Assembly: GCF_000001735.4 (NCBI RefSeq)
Contig: NC_003070.9
Span: forward strand, 21,003,971-21,067,970
From: Arabidopsis thaliana
Lineage: Eukaryota; Streptophyta; Magnoliopsida; Brassicales; Brassicaceae
Direction of reading: 5' to 3'
DNA: 64,000 nt
In this document: positions 1-13,794 of the stretch, one piece after another
How the letters are laid out: the number at the start of each line of letters is the position of its first letter
Position numbering within the stretch: the first letter of the stretch is position 1
Made by a program: the position numbers and the translations under genes
The notes under the pieces: model-generated
What the model was told of the DNA's origin: nothing
Seen by the model: only the letters and a program-made list of their open reading frames with translations
Database searches by the model: none

Positions 1-3000
1 TGACGGTATAGCCTCCATTTTCTAGACCCAACCCATAATACCTTAGGGAAGATGCAGAAAGTCTTGCTGACTGAAATAGCTCTGAGTCCAAAGTGTTGAC
101 AAATTGTGATTGTGAAGTAGATATGTATATATTGTTGCTACTTCCGGCAAAAAGTCCTACACTACTGGCTGCCCATCTCTGACCAGCACTCACGACAAAT
201 GAAGCTGGTCCAAGATCCTCGTCCTCCCTCTCAAATACTGCTTCAGTTACAGATCTTATCTCTGGGCCTCCGCAGTTGATTGAGAAGTCAGAATCTAGAC
301 ACCAGTGTAAAGAGAAAAAATTTAGCGGATTTTTTTCCAACATTTGCTCAAGAAGCGGATATTGCTGTTACACTTACATATTCCTTTCCCTCGATTGCAT
401 GGGAAGTTCTTCTGCAGGCAGTTCAGTCCTGATAAAACCCTTTTTACAGAAAGAAATTAAACATATGATTAAACTATTTGCAAGCAACAAATAAAAAAGA
501 GAAAAGAGAAACAAAGGGAAAGCAATTTCAAGCCCTAACAAGAACATTAATTAAAAAGTCACCTGTTGTCAAGACCTTCCAATGTGAAGTTGTTAGCAAC
601 TAAGTTGCTGCACAAAGAACATACAGTTTAGTTTAATATTATTCTCTCTAACATGATTATAATAAATAATTTCATACAAAAAGGAAGCTTCATGCTGGAT
701 ATGAAGAAGTCTAATGAATATACATGTGGGGAAATTTCTGAATGTAAAACACTGTTAATATAAGTCGTGATATAGTGTTTTGTTTACTTACAGATTCAAG
801 TTTGGTAAACTGACCCATGACGGAAGACTTCCAGACAAATCATTGTATGACACATCTCTGTAAGCATAGAAGAACACTAATTAGGATCGCCAGAATATGT
901 TACCAAAATAGTTTCCTAATTATCTTGGCATGTCATTTGTGTCACCAAGAGTGGAATTCTTATTCGACTTGAATAAATGCAGAGTAAAAAGTGTACGAAA
1001 CTTGAGTATATATCAGTTAACAACCGTCCAAGAAACTAGGGGACATGGCTTTTAAAGATGGAAAAATTATAAAGGATTTTGTTACTTACACATTGCTCAG
1101 AGACTGCCCCTTTTGAGTGGGCAATGAGCCATTCAACGTGTTGTTCCCCAGAAACCTAATATGAAGACAACAGTTATTTTTTCACAATAATCCGGGTCGC
1201 TGTACATAAAGATCCAAAAGTAGAAAACATATCATCTTACAAGTGAGTAAGCTGTCTTAAGTTGAAAAGTGAAGCCGGAATTGTTCCATGTAGTTTGTTG
1301 AAGCTCAAATCACTGGAAAACAGACATGAATTACATGGTAAAACGTCAAACCATTCCTGTTAAGCAATAAATGAGGAAAAATAAGAAATTATATAATCAG
1401 AAATATAGGATCAATTCGTAATTTCTCGTGACTTTCACAAATCATCTCACTCTTTTTACAAACAAAAAACCCCTGAAAAAGCTGCTAGAGCATTTGAAGA
1501 AACAAATTGACATATATACGTACAGTTGTCGCAAACTTGAATATTCTCCAATATTAGACGGTATTGTCCCAGTGAGATTATTGTTCCTCAATACTCTGCC
1601 ACATATATTACAAATGTTAAATACAGGGAGGAGAGAACCAGATCAATTCCTAGAAGTTCAAGTTGAAACTGCCTTACAATATACTTAGAGATTTCATGTC
1701 TTTGATGAATTCAAGAGAAGAATTTCCATTGGATATATCACCAAGCCTCCTACATATAGTATATGAATATGTGGAGAAAAGGAAAGGAAGAGCAACAGTA
1801 AAACGATAATGATTATGACAACAATGCAACACATACAGCTCTGTCAAAGAAGTTAAGTTTGAAAACGACGCCGGTATCGGACCACTCAAACCAGTTCCAA
1901 GAATTCTCCTGCAGTAAAACACGTACCAGCCGTTAAATCCCAAATTTAAATGTAAAAAAGACTGGTTAAAAAAAAAGATCAATGGAACCAGCCTATTATA
2001 TAACCGTAAAAATGAAAACTTCTTACAAGGTAGTAAGTTTGGTCCAATCTCCTATAAAGTCTGGTATCTGACCTGTAAGTTCCATATCCGCAATCCAACT
2101 GGTACCACATTAAGGAAACAATCACATCACGGCAAAAAAGACTAAATTGTAAAGTAATAAATAGATTACAAAAATAAGATGCAACTAAAGTTAAACAATA
2201 AAGCTTATATTCGACTTCAATATGTCTTACGCTTGTTCCAGCTCCACAAGATTAGCAAATGATACAGGTAATCCCCCGCTGAGTCCCGAACTATCTATGT
2301 ATCTGCAATAGATGGAAGAAATTTCCCATCAGTCATCAACTGCGCTAGAATTTTGAGGTCGGTGATCGCTAAATGATTTCAAAGGTTAATATTTAATCAT
2401 ATCTAAATTATAACCAAGGATATAAAGACATAAACACTTATAGATTGACAGAAAACTCACATCTGTTGTAGTTTTGTACATCTCCCAATCTCATCTGGTA
2501 TAGAACCCGAAAAGTTATTTGAACTAATACTACTGCAGAAATATATATAGTGTATAAGGAACCGTCAGAATCCTCCAGAAGCAATGTGAAGACACTATCA
2601 TATTTAAACAATGAAGAAGCAGCCTAAGCTTACAGTAATCTTAAATCTGTAAGCAAACCGATTTCTTTAGGAATAGGGCCAGACAACGCATTGATCCCAA
2701 AAGTCCTACGTGATAAACAATTGAGAGTGAGAAACAAGAAATGTTCCTATAAGGGTGCATTATCAATGAAAGGTGTAGACATTCACCACAAACAATAAGA
2801 AAAAAAGAAGGTGTCAGAGACATACATCCATCGCATTCGAGTCAAATTTCCAAGTGCAGGAGGAAGTGAGCCAGTGAGAACATTTTGACCCAAGTTCCTG
2901 AAAGAAGTGATTTTAAATTGTGAAAATGTGTGCTCCTTTTGTAGCTGAAATTGTATAATCATCAAGTGATAGTAAAACCATACAGATTTGTCAGGTATTC

Positions 3001-3755
3001 CAAGGTCCAGAGTTGTTGAGGTATAGATCCTACAACTTCCATCGCATAAACCTTGCTGTGAAAACATCAACAACATCCAAAAATGAGGAGAAGAATTTGA
3101 GACATGAAATTGAAAACCATTCGTTTCCCCCACAAAAGTCAATTCCCAGTGGGAGAATACGTCGAACAAATGGGGTGCAGAAAAAAGGGGGAAAGAGGCC
3201 CTACATGTTGGTAATGCGGCAGATTGTGGAGTTTTCGAAACTGCAGTCGCATTTGATGAGAGGATTGTAGGCAGGGTTTGAGTCGAGAACACTGGCGTCG
3301 ATAGCGGCGCCGGAGCAAAGTTCGCCGCTGATGTTCCATTCCCTCGGCGCCCGAATCCTCCAAGCCGCGAAAATTGAGTTCAAAGCTAGCGCTGTTTTTA
3401 TTTACAACAGTCAATTATTATTAGCTCTTAACAAAATACGATTAACTAAACAAAAAATGTCAATTGAAACTAAACCGGTAAACTTCTTAGGATAAAATAA
3501 AAAAATATTATAAATGTAAACATCGGTTTTATCAATTAGGATCAGAAGAGTAGCTTAAGACCTAGCTACACAGTCTTCAATCCGATCGATTGAATTTGAA
3601 CTTGTCAAGTTGTTCAAAGAAGAAGAAGACAGACCTTCGTCGGGATGTGTGGTGGCTCCTGTTCGATTTTGAGCTCGAACCACGTAAACCGGACCGAAAT
3701 TACACAAGAACCAGACAGTGAGGAGTAGACACAGATACCGCCATAGCCTGAGCAT
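1..3755 (-). CDS. LRR-malectin receptor-like kinase (5' part; kinase half lies beyond the left edge)
   Basis: Membrane receptor kinase of the LRR VIII-2 type, probably AT1G56140 (I recall this locus as IGP4, an immune receptor for cellulose-type oligosaccharides; not certain). The start is the ATG at 3753-3755 (minus), giving MLRLWRYLCLLLTVWFLC, a clear signal peptide. Exon 1 ends at 3635 at a GT; exon 2 begins near 3390 and carries the N-terminal cap with the paired-Cys motif CDCSF. Short exons of about one LRR each (motifs LTGSLPPALGNLTRM, GNLTSLTELY type) follow down to about 550. The window begins inside the malectin domain, whose motifs INCGGPEIRS, GQRWAASSVGLFAGSS and [13 protein letters not shown] read from about 280 down to 1. 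Transmembrane and kinase exons are outside, so activity cannot be judged. The neighbour at 4255-9964 is a tandem paralogue in the same orientation. No frame break seen in the exons I followed. Confidence 0.9.
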
Positions 3756-4254
3756 CGTCGGAAACTAAAATTAAACGGAGAAGAAGATGATAGCCGCCAA
3801 AACTAGACGGAGAAGGTTTTAATTTGGTTCAAAAATGGTGTTTATGTTGGACTTTGAAGAGATACTTTTCATTTGGCTTAATTTGAATTTAATTAATGGT
3901 CTAACCAACTACGCGGAGCAGTGCGTCTCACGCGATGCATCCACAAGCCGTGAAGTGGACGCGCTTAAACCGAGATTCCGCTGCGTTGTCAACGGGAGAT
4001 TTCAACAATGGCGGCTGCTGCCTACGAGTGCAAGAAGCATCACCACCTTTGGACTTTGATACTAAATGCCAATGATGGTTTTAAGGGATTTTAATGTTAA
4101 AAATGGGACCAAACACAACTTTCAGGAGAAACAGTCAAATCCAATTTTGGTCAAACGAATATGTATATGTGTTATTTACCAACAACGATTTCTATATTGA
4201 CTTCTTTTTTTTTATGTAAGAACAAAAAATAGAAAAACCACAAGTTTTCAAGTT

Positions 4255-7200
4255 TCAATGTCGTCGTCCATGTTCTTCAACTTGGGACTTGGAAGAATCT
4301 TTTGGAGTTTCAGGCAATATCCAGCTCGAGCTCGTTGAACCACTCATGAAGCTCATTGCATTCTCAAATGTTCTCTCAGAGACGTACCCTGGCTTGGCAT
4401 TGGCTTCCGTTATCTCCACATCACCGGTCAACATACCTACCACTCGGGACATAGTTGGTCGTATTGCATGATCTGTTTGTGTGCACAAGAACGCTACTCC
4501 TATTACACGTTTCACTTCTTCCTTGTCAAATTCTGTCAGATCCGGATCTACTACTTCCATATCACGCTGCTCTTGGTGTAGGCTCCATGCCTGCAAAGAC
4601 CAAATTATTCACCAAATTTGGAATTAAAAAGGATGTGTTTGTAGGAAAAGTTAGATATATACCCATTCGAGAAGGTATTGTTTGTCATCATCTAATTCTG
4701 GAGAGGAGTTAGGCCTTCCGCTGACAATTTCCAAGGCCACTATACCAAAGGCAAACACATCCGTCTTCTCCGTAAGATGTCCAAGCATCACGTACTCTGG
4801 TGACAGATATCCGCTGCAATATAACATTTAACAACGGTAAGTTTTAGCCCATTTGACAAACCACATCCAATGTGAGGTTTTCAGGATATTTACATCGTCC
4901 CTGCAACTCGGGTACTTATGTGGGTCTTCTTATCATCATATAGTTTGGCCAACCCAAAATCTGAGAGTTTCGGGACCAGATCCGAGTCCAGAAGAATATT
5001 GCTTGCCTTCACATCCCTATGCACTATACGGGGATTTGACTCCTCATGCATATATGCTAAACCTTTTGCTACTCCCAAGCATATCTCGAAACGCTGTGAC
5101 CAACCAAGCTGCAAACTCTTTTCCTCTGCCACAGTCACGCAACATGTAAGGTAACAGCATTTGTTTTTTTTACAAGGATAACACATGTAAGATCTCATGC
5201 ACTTACCGAATAGAGCTTGATCTAGACTCTTGTTTGAGAGGTATTCATATACAAGCATGCGCTGATTTCCCTCAATGCAGCATCCATACAATTTTACAAG
5301 GTTGCGATGCTGAACAGCTGATATAGTGGCAATCTCCGCAACAAATTGACCCTTTCCTTGCCTGGATGCAACTGACAATTGCTTCACGGCTATCTCTCTT
5401 CCGTCGTTCAGTTTTCCCTGTACCAATGAATATTTTTAGAATATAGATAATGTAAAATTTTACATAACTTTCTAGTACACTAGACTCCCAATATTGGTAC
5501 ACATTCTGTGTACGGTCTTACCTTAAAAACAGGTCCAAATCCTCCCTCCCCAAGCTTGTTGGAAGGATCAAAATCTTGAGTTGCAGTTCTGAGTTCTGAG
5601 TAACTAAAGGTGTAGGGCCTTATGTGCAGACTGTTTAGCACTGCATTTGAGAAATATTTGATAAATACCACTTAGAAGGTTACAGTTGTTAACGATTAGA
5701 CTTTAATAAAACTGCCACAGCTAAGACTTTTCATTTACCTTCTTCATCAGCCGCCCTTTTTCTTTTCCTACGGATGAATAAGAGGATAGCAATCACCAAT
5801 ATACATAACATCCCTGCTCCTACAATAGCCCCTACAATGATAACAATGTTTTTCTTGGATTTCGAGGGCAACTTATTTTTTACAGTAGGTATGAAATCTG
5901 CAGAGAATAAAAGCCGCTAGTTAGAAGATACATTGGACTCTACGAAGATCATGAAAGTTTCTGCTGTATGTATACCTGGAGTTGCACTGATAGCTGAGAC
6001 TAATGGCCCATAAGTGCCTTGAGCAGGAATACAGCAGGTCCCTTTTCCAGCCCAGAAAAGATGAACTTCAAGGTAATTTTCTGATACATTTGCTTTATAG
6101 ACTCTTTGAATAACTCGGATACTAGAACCGTTAGCAGCTTTTTGCATGTCAAAATCCTTCTCAACAAGTTTTCCCTGAGAAACAAAAGGAACTCAGAGGT
6201 CAGAAACCATTTTTGAGAGTAGAGAATATCGTTCATGAAGAGTTGAGCCTTAAAACGATGCATCTAATTTTCACCCCCACTTGAACGAAATATGTGCTAC
6301 AACCTTGTACCAGATACTCTAATAGAAAAAGGATCTCTTGTATGCCAAAGCTTATCAAGGATCTTCTCTCTCTAGTTCAAAATAGTTACTACAGAGTACG
6401 GACCTAGTTCACAAAACCAAAATAACTAATTCACAGAGAAGACGAAGTTAATATTGGTAAGAATAGTAGAGACCTGGACATATATGTCGAAAATTCGCCT
6501 TCCAAGACTTTTCCAGGTATTAGAACCTTGTATTTGTATCTCAGCAAACTGAACCGTTACACTATAGCCTCCATTTTCTAGCCCCAGTCCGTAATACCTT
6601 AAAGAAGATGCAGAGAGTCTCGCTGATTGGAAAAGCTCTGAGTCTGACGTGTTTGCAAATTGCGTTGCCGAAAGAGCTATGTATTGATTACTGTTACTCC
6701 CAGTAAATAGTCCTACATTGCTGACTGCCCATCTCTGCGTTTTACTTACGAAAAAAGTAGCTGGTCCAAGTGCCCCCTCGTCCTTTTCATACAAAGCTCC
6801 ACTACTAGACCTGATATCCCGGCCTCCACAATTGACGAAAAAGTTGAAATCTGGACAACCATTAAAAGAGAAGCATGTTAACCAACATGTTGAGTAATAT
6901 GTGGTATTCACAATGCTAATAATGAAATCAGTTTTCAAAACACCATTTAGATGCACTTACATACTCCTTTTCCTCGATTGCAGCGGAAATCCTTCTGGAG
7001 GCAGTCCAGTCGGGGTAAAGCCCTTATAGAAAAAACAAAAGGTACTAAAATGAGGAATATGGCATGTAGACTAACAGTTGTATGCGTCTGAAATAGAAAT
7101 AGAGTAGAACTCCAGGCACCAAAAAGAGCACAAGATTCACGAAGTCACCTTCTGTTAGAACCTCCCACGGTAAAGTGGTTGGCAATCAGGTTACTGTAGA

Positions 7201-9964
7201 ATAATAATACACACACGTAAGAGGAAACTTTTTATCAGCAAAAAACAATGTATTATGTGCCATGAAATTTAAGCACATGGTTCTCGAACTTACAGTTGCA
7301 AGTTTGGTAGGCGAACCCAAGAAGGAAGATCCCCTGTTAAATCATTGTATGACACATCTCTGCAGATAAAGCACTTTGAATTATATTGACAATTTTGTCA
7401 ATACATATTACCCAGAGGGAGAAACATTCCTTCGAATTTTATTAACATTTCGATGCATATTACCCAGAGGGAGAAACATTCCTCTACATATATCTGTTAC
7501 TCACATATTGCTAAGAGAGGGACTCTTTTGAGTGGGTAAGGAACCATTCAGCCTGTTATTTCCAAGAAACCTGAATGAAGGTAATGATAATTCTGTTCAC
7601 TTAGTCTGCGAATCTTGAATAAGAGCATGTGATGGAAAAAATAAATATATTCTTACAAGTGAGTAAGCTGTCTTGAGTTGAAAAGCGGAGCTGGAATTTG
7701 CCCAGTTAGCTTGTTGAAACTCAAATCACTGGAGAACAAATAAAGAATATTGCTTGTAATTATTAAAGCCATTGACATAGGATATCATCTCAGTTTAGTA
7801 ACAAATAAGACATAGGATAACGTTTTGGAGCATCTTAAGATCTGGAACAAAATTTTGTGCCATCTTGTCTCATACTTACAGTTGTCGTAGCCCCAAGTAA
7901 TCTCCAATATTGGAAGGTATTGTGCCTGTGAGATTATTGTTCCTTAATACTCTGCATGGTATTTAAAAAATGTCAAAAAAACAGAGGAAAGGGAACAGCT
8001 AAAGGAGTTCAGAAGTTCATCAAGATTAGGCAAAAGCTGAACAGGATTCCTTACAGGACACTTATAGATTTCATTTCTCGGATGAATTGAAGAGAAGAAC
8101 TGATATTACTTATTTCACCTAATCTCCTGCATTGTGGATTTCAGTCAGTATCGAGACAAAGAACAAGTAGAAAAGTGAAGGATAAAAGAACATATATCCA
8201 GCACTTACAATTCTGTCAATGAGATTAAGTTCGCAAATGTAGATGGAATTGGACCACTCAAACTAGTCCCCAGAATTCTCCTGCGGTAAAGCATGTTTCA
8301 ATATATAGTGTGGTATATCAAGTGTTGATTGTTAACCGTTACTCTATACGTTGATAAGCGAAAGCGTAAAAGAAAGAAAGAAAGAAAGTTTTGAAGCGCT
8401 GCAATATGAAAACTTCTTACAAGGTAGTAAGTTTTGTCCAATTTCCTATAAAGTCTGGTATCTGACCTGTAAGTCGGATATCATTGATCCAACTGAAACA
8501 AAATGAAAAAAAAAAAAGTCAATCCAAAACTTATGAACAATTAGAAGTATGCTTCGTGTTTCTAAATGAATAGCCAGATACAATAACAACCCACGAGATT
8601 ATAATAGATATAACTCTTACGCTTCTTCCAAGTTCACAAAATTAGCAAACGATGAAGGAATTTCACCACTAAGTCCTGAACTTCCAATGTACCTGTCATA
8701 AAATATGAGAAACAATAAACTTGATGCATCTCAGAAGTACTTCAGTGTATGGACATTTAGTCTGTTCAAGTGTTGATGCAAGCAATACTAAATGTCACCA
8801 CAGTTTTAGAGCAAAGTTACATTGAGTATGATGAGCAAAGCATTGCAAACACTTACATTTTCACTAGCCTCGTGCAATTTCCAATCTCAGGTGGTAGAGA
8901 ACCGGAGAAATTATTCATATCAATCGCTCTGAGCTCAAAAATAAGGGAAAAGACATTAGAATCTATCTGCGAAAAATAACCAGACAGTTGAAAATGTCTC
9001 GAAGTCCTTACAATGATCTTAAATCAGTAAGCAGTCCAATTTCTTTGGGAACTGGTCCGGACAATGCATTGGCCCCAAAAGTCCTAAGAAATAAAAATTT
9101 GCTCACAAAGTCACATAAGATATAAGCTTGTCTGGGGATAAGAAGATTAAAGGGGTTCAATGCCATACATCCACTGCATTCGAGTGAGATTTCCAATGCC
9201 AGGAGACAGAGGACCAGTCAAGAAATTCTGATTTAGGTTCCTGCAAAAAAAAAGAAGGAAAATCGAGTGAGTGAGTGAGTGTGTTCCAAGTGCAAATCCT
9301 TGGTTAAGTGAAGAATCATACAGATTAGAGATGTAAACAAGAGTCCAGAGATCATCAGGAATCGGTCCAGCAACATCCATACCACGAGCTCTCCTGTGAG
9401 ACACAAGAATTCGAGTGAGGCAAAGCGTCGAACAGGTGGAAGGCAGTTAGAGAAAAGAGAGACGTACAGAGCAACGATGCGGCAGATAGTGGAATCGACA
9501 AAAGAGCAGTCGCATTTGATGAGAGGATTGAAAGCTAAATTGTCGATGCTGACACTGTCGTCTATGGCGGCTCCGCTGCATAGTTCGCCGCTTATGTTCC
9601 ATGCTTTCGTCGCCGTTATCTTCCACGTCCTGAATATCTTGTTCAACGCCCGAGCTGCCAAATCATTTCCAATTTTTCAAAAAAAATCAAAAGTTAAAAT
9701 TTAAACTCAAAAAAAAAAACCCGATATTTATAAGTCATCATCATCATCGTCTCTTTCGAACTATAAGGAGTTTTTTTTTTTTTTTTGAAAATGAAAGTAA
9801 CAAAAAAAGAAAGGGTCGATGATGATCTAAAACGAAATTAGCAAGTTTGGAGAACCTTCGTCAGGATCAGTAGTGGCAGTGGTTCGGTTCTGTGATCGAA
9901 CCACATGAAATAAACCAGACATGAACACAAACCAAACTACCAAGGAGAGAATTAATCTCAGCAT
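4255..9964 (-). CDS. CORK1: LRR-malectin receptor kinase, cellooligomer receptor CORK1/IGP1 (about 20+ exons)
   Basis: Complete LRR VIII-2 receptor kinase. By position next to the SAUR gene it is AT1G56145, known from the literature as CORK1/IGP1, which senses cellotriose and related cell-wall fragments. Start: ATG at 9962-9964, signal peptide [17 protein letters not shown]; a longer open frame upstream has only a TTG. Exon 1 is 9856-9964, exon 2 is 9468-9654 ([13 protein letters not shown] cap). LRRs follow, one per short exon, to about 7150. The malectin domain lies at about 6840-5960 ([28 protein letters not shown]). The membrane helix is near 5870-5780 ([20 protein letters not shown]), then RRKRKR. 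Kinase: [10 protein letters not shown] near 5540, AVKQLS near 5370, catalytic HRDVKASN near 5010 (an RD kinase), DFGLAKL, then [19 protein letters not shown] near 4790. The last exon ends at TGA 4255. All key kinase residues are present. Paralogue lies 500 bases downstream. Confidence 0.93.
7404..7482. repeat. 27-bp direct duplication inside a CORK1 intron
   Basis: The 27-base stretch beginning catattacccagagggaga occurs at 7404-7430 and again at 7456-7482, separated by about 25 bases. It lies in an intron between two LRR exons, so it does not affect coding. Confidence 0.85.
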
Positions 9965-10015
9965 CGTCGACGACCAAAGATGTGAGAGAGTCGGGAGGGA
10001 TCCAGAGTAAACCAA

Positions 10016-13000
10016 CTAGCCATTTTTGTTCTTGTTATGCGTATAAATAAATGTATATTATATGGTTTTAACTTTAGAATTTAACAGCCTAATTACTTTT
10101 TTTTGATAAATAATGTCGCCATGTGGGTAAGCTTTTTCCTGTATTTAGTTATCCAATAAATGAATAAAACAAAAAAAGTGTGTCGGAAAGCCCTGGCCGT
10201 TTTATCATTAGTCGTTGTTTACTTGTTAATCATTAGTATTAAACTAATGAATTAGGTGATCAAGTGTTATTTCCGAATTTCAATTTTAAACTGCTGATTT
10301 GGTGGAACCGGGTTAAATAGAGTTGATTAATCGAACCGTATATGACATATCAATGACATCAGCCAGTTGTCTCATTTTGAAACCAAAATACATACGTGTT
10401 TCTTTTCTTCCACTTTGTATAAAATATTCGCAAAGATACATACGTCTGATGCAATCCAATTGCTAATACTAAACGACCATTTCGCGATAGAGTTATGATT
10501 CGGACAAGGACGTCAAATACAAGTTAATAGGTTTGACCATGTTTTAAAAACATTCTTGCCGTTACTACTTTTCTAACGAAAACAATAATACAATGTTTAT
10601 CTGAATGACTTGATGAATTGACTATAAACTCTATTAGATTTTTGTTCTTTCATTTAAATAATGGTTATTACTCATTAGTATCGAAAATAATTTTTCTAGT
10701 CTTTTTACATGCATCAAACACATAATATTTTTACAGCTTCCTCGAGCAATAGTGATAAAGAAGACAAAAAATAAAAAATATAAGAAGAAAAAGGTGAAGA
10801 AACAAAAAAAAATAAGGTGATGAGGACGTGACACGGACATCGTCAAGAGCGTGGTAACTACGTCATCAAAATAATCAAAAATGTGGCATCTACATCAGTA
10901 GAATGAACTAGAATGTATAATCTTGTATGATTTGGTAAATTTGGATATATAATTTGAATATATTAGCACATAAGAAAAGAAAAATATTGTATGAATTGAC
11001 CACTTAAATTTAGGTCGAGTATAAAATGACCGATTTCCAAAATAAACGTTTAGATGTTTTGGTTTGAATATCATTTTTAGTAAAACATTTTTTATTACTA
11101 ATTATGTATGTGAATAAACTATGAAACCGTACAATGTCATAAATTATAATATACCGTAAAAAAAATAAAAAATTAGCCTCCTTATACATCCAAAAAACAA
11201 AGCTAAAACCTTACACCTAAAAACAATTCTGCATAGCCAATTTTGTCGAAAGAATGGTCAAATAGGGTTTTGAGCTGTGAATACAACATTGATAATTGTG
11301 CACATCCATAAGGTTAAGTATAAATATATGTTATAATTATTATGTAAACGTTCATATAAATTAATGGTGCTTATCAATTTTAGTAACAGAAAGGAGATGA
11401 GATAATAGAAGAAATAGGTTGAGATGCTGAAGAAATCAGAGAAGGAAAGGAAGAAGAAAGGAGATGATGAAGAAGATAAACATTCTTGAGTTCTTAATCG
11501 ATAAACGTTTACCAAGCAAGACAACAAACTTAAATAGAAAGCAATACTAAGAATAACAGGCTTTAAACAATATAAAGCCCACAAGCCCAATTCATGACCT
11601 ATCAGTGTCAGGTTGGAAAACTTTGTTGAATCTCTAGGTTTTTCTCTTGGTTTCTCTTAACTTGATGAGGACATTTAATTTCTTGTATCAGTGATCTCAA
11701 TATTTCGGAGTCTTATTTTCTTTTAAAAATTTCACTCGACAAACATATGAATGTTCCAATATGAAATCGATGATACTAAACTCATAAATTGAAATTTTCA
11801 CAGTAGAAATTCTATTTTTTTTTTAATCGATTACTAATAATTAAGGCCCAAGAACTCATTAAGAATCTGTCTTCTTCGTTGTTCAAGTCAGTTAAATAGA
11901 ACTGTTAGTGCAGAGAGCTGTCTGTAACGAACAACTAAATCTTCTCATATTATTTAGTTATTCATTATAAAATTCTGGCTTGACAATCTCTCTTGGCTAT
12001 TATTATCAAAGTCCGACTGAAATTTTGACTACATAACTAACAGATATTTCACTGGCCTTGAGCGAGGCACAAACTAGTGGTCTACTTTTAGAGATCACCG
12101 TGGTGAAATGTTTGATTTCAAGATTGTGTTTATGGAACAATGATGGAACTTAACTAGAGACTTCGAGCTAACAATGTTTTAGGATCAAGTATTCAAATTG
12201 ATTCAGTTAGATAAGATTTGGTTGTATGATTGTCTAAATGATTTTTATTTGATGTGTGAGGACAAACTCATATCCAAAATTCTCATGGTATTAAATAAGA
12301 AACATAAATGTCGAAGTTGAAAGCAAAGTGTCCGTAGCATGGAGCGTACGGCTGGACAGTTGGGGCAGCCCACGCTTTCGCATTTAAACCATTGCTAATT
12401 TGCTATATATCTATACACACTATTTGAGTAACTCCGGAAGAGTTATATATTAATTGACCAGTAGTGATTACTCGCAAGTAGCACAACGTCTGTTAAATTA
12501 TTGAGTATGTAAATGCAACTTTTACCAAACTAAACTTCACTTTAAAACGTTGTATGAACTATGAAGCAAATAGTGGTGTTCTCTATGCAGTACCTAATAA
12601 GAAAATCATCATTTCAAAGAACAGATACATGCATTTAATTTTAGAAGAAAAGTCGTGTTGGTATTATTGGTATGACACGTAAATGGAAGAAATATAAAGT
12701 CAGTTGGTGGGTCATTCTGTACGAATGGACCATAGTACGGCGTTTATTTCCCCCAAAATTCATTAATTTCACTAACTCATCTTTAGAAAGCAGTACTATA
12801 TCCGTATTTATCATTTGGATTATATATAACCGCATGCACTAATAGACTTGACACTGTTCTTCCTTCTACTACGTTTGCAATAATAAAAACAACCATGCAA
12901 CAACTTTTTAAAAGAACATTAATCATGCATGGTTTCTAAAAATCTGTAAAAAGAGAGAAAAGAATAGTGACAAATTGACACTGCACGAGACATTCGGAGT

Positions 13001-13380
13001 CACGGAATTGTACATATTTTTGTACTGTCCCTGCTTCGTATACTCCAAGTACGTCCCCCGCAATTTACGCCTCTCTTTTCCTAATTCTTTTATGTTCCGT
13101 TGAAATATATAACCACATTTCAGACTGGATTTATCTATTTAAATTTATGAATTATACCATACATTTCCACGCAACATCTCTTTCACAACTTTTCCTATTG
13201 TCCACGGCAAATGCAGAGCGCTACGACCTCTTTTCCACGAAACCAAGAAATAAATATATTTATGACTGGACTTTTTTTCTTTTGAATCGGACTTGTCTAC
13301 TTTAATTCACAAAATTAAAAATATATGTTAATAAGTGTACCTAGCAAGTACAACACTTTTCCAGTTTTACCCTCGTCTCT
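10016..13380. other. Gene-free spacer between CORK1 and the SAUR gene
   Basis: About 3.4 kb of AT-rich DNA. All open frames are short, hydrophobic or low-complexity and lack family resemblance. A purine-rich GA/GAA stretch lies near 11390-11480. The first part holds the CORK1 promoter and the last few hundred bases the SAUR promoter. I see no RNA gene and no clear transposon ends. Confidence 0.6.
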
Positions 13381-13381
13381 C

Positions 13382-13390
13382 TATTTATAA
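13382..13390 (+). promoter_or_regulatory. TATA box of the SAUR gene
   Basis: The sequence tatttataa sits about 75 bases upstream of the SAUR start codon, a normal TATA-to-ATG distance for these short-leader genes, and is followed by a pyrimidine-rich CTC stretch suited to transcription initiation. Confidence 0.6.
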
Positions 13391-13461
13391 GACCTTCTCA
13401 CTCTCTTGAGTCTTGCCTCTTGTAAATCACACTACTCGGCTCTTTAGAGGTTCTTTGGACG

Positions 13462-13794
13462 ATGAAACAACTAATCCGCCGTTTATCGCGTGTCGCGGAC
13501 TCAACACAGTATAGCCTCCTCCGGTCTGAATCCCAGCGTGGCCGCACCAAGAAGGAGAAACACAAATCTTGGGTTCCCGAGGGGCACGTGCCTGTTTACG
13601 TAGGCCACGAGATGGAGCGGTTCGTGGTGAATGCGGAGCTGCTCAACCACCCCGTTTTCGTAGCGTTGCTGAAGCAGTCGGCTCAAGAGTATGGATACGA
13701 GCAACAAGGAGTGCTTCGCATCCCTTGCCACGTGCTTGTGTTCGAACGCATCTTGGAGTCTCTCCGTCTCGGACTCGCCGATCGAGTCACATGA
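13462..13794 (+). CDS. SAUR71: SAUR family small auxin-up RNA protein (SAUR71)
   Basis: Intronless 110-residue SAUR protein, by position AT1G56150 (SAUR71). SAUR proteins promote acid growth by inhibiting PP2C.D phosphatases that switch off plasma-membrane H+-ATPases; this is family knowledge. The conserved SAUR core runs from residue about 37 to 100: VPEGHVPVYVG, RFVVNAELLNHPVF, LLKQSAQEYGYEQQGVLRIPC, then FERIL. The N-terminus is basic (MKQLIRRLSRVADS) and weakly conserved, typical of the family. Coding GC is clearly higher than the flanking DNA, usual for SAUR exons. The start is the only upstream in-frame ATG and follows the TATA box at 13382. Open frames on the other strand and in frame +3 here are shadows. 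Confidence 0.95.
   Translation: MKQLIRRLSRVADSTQYSLLRSESQRGRTKKEKHKSWVPEGHVPVYVGHEMERFVVNAELLNHPVFVALLKQSAQEYGYEQQGVLRIPCHVLVFERILESLRLGLADRVT

Noticed and set aside
9965..10015. Seventeen-residue N-terminal extension of CORK1
   Set aside because: The open frame starts at TTG, not ATG. The paralogue begins at the equivalent ML(R)L position and the signal peptide starts there.
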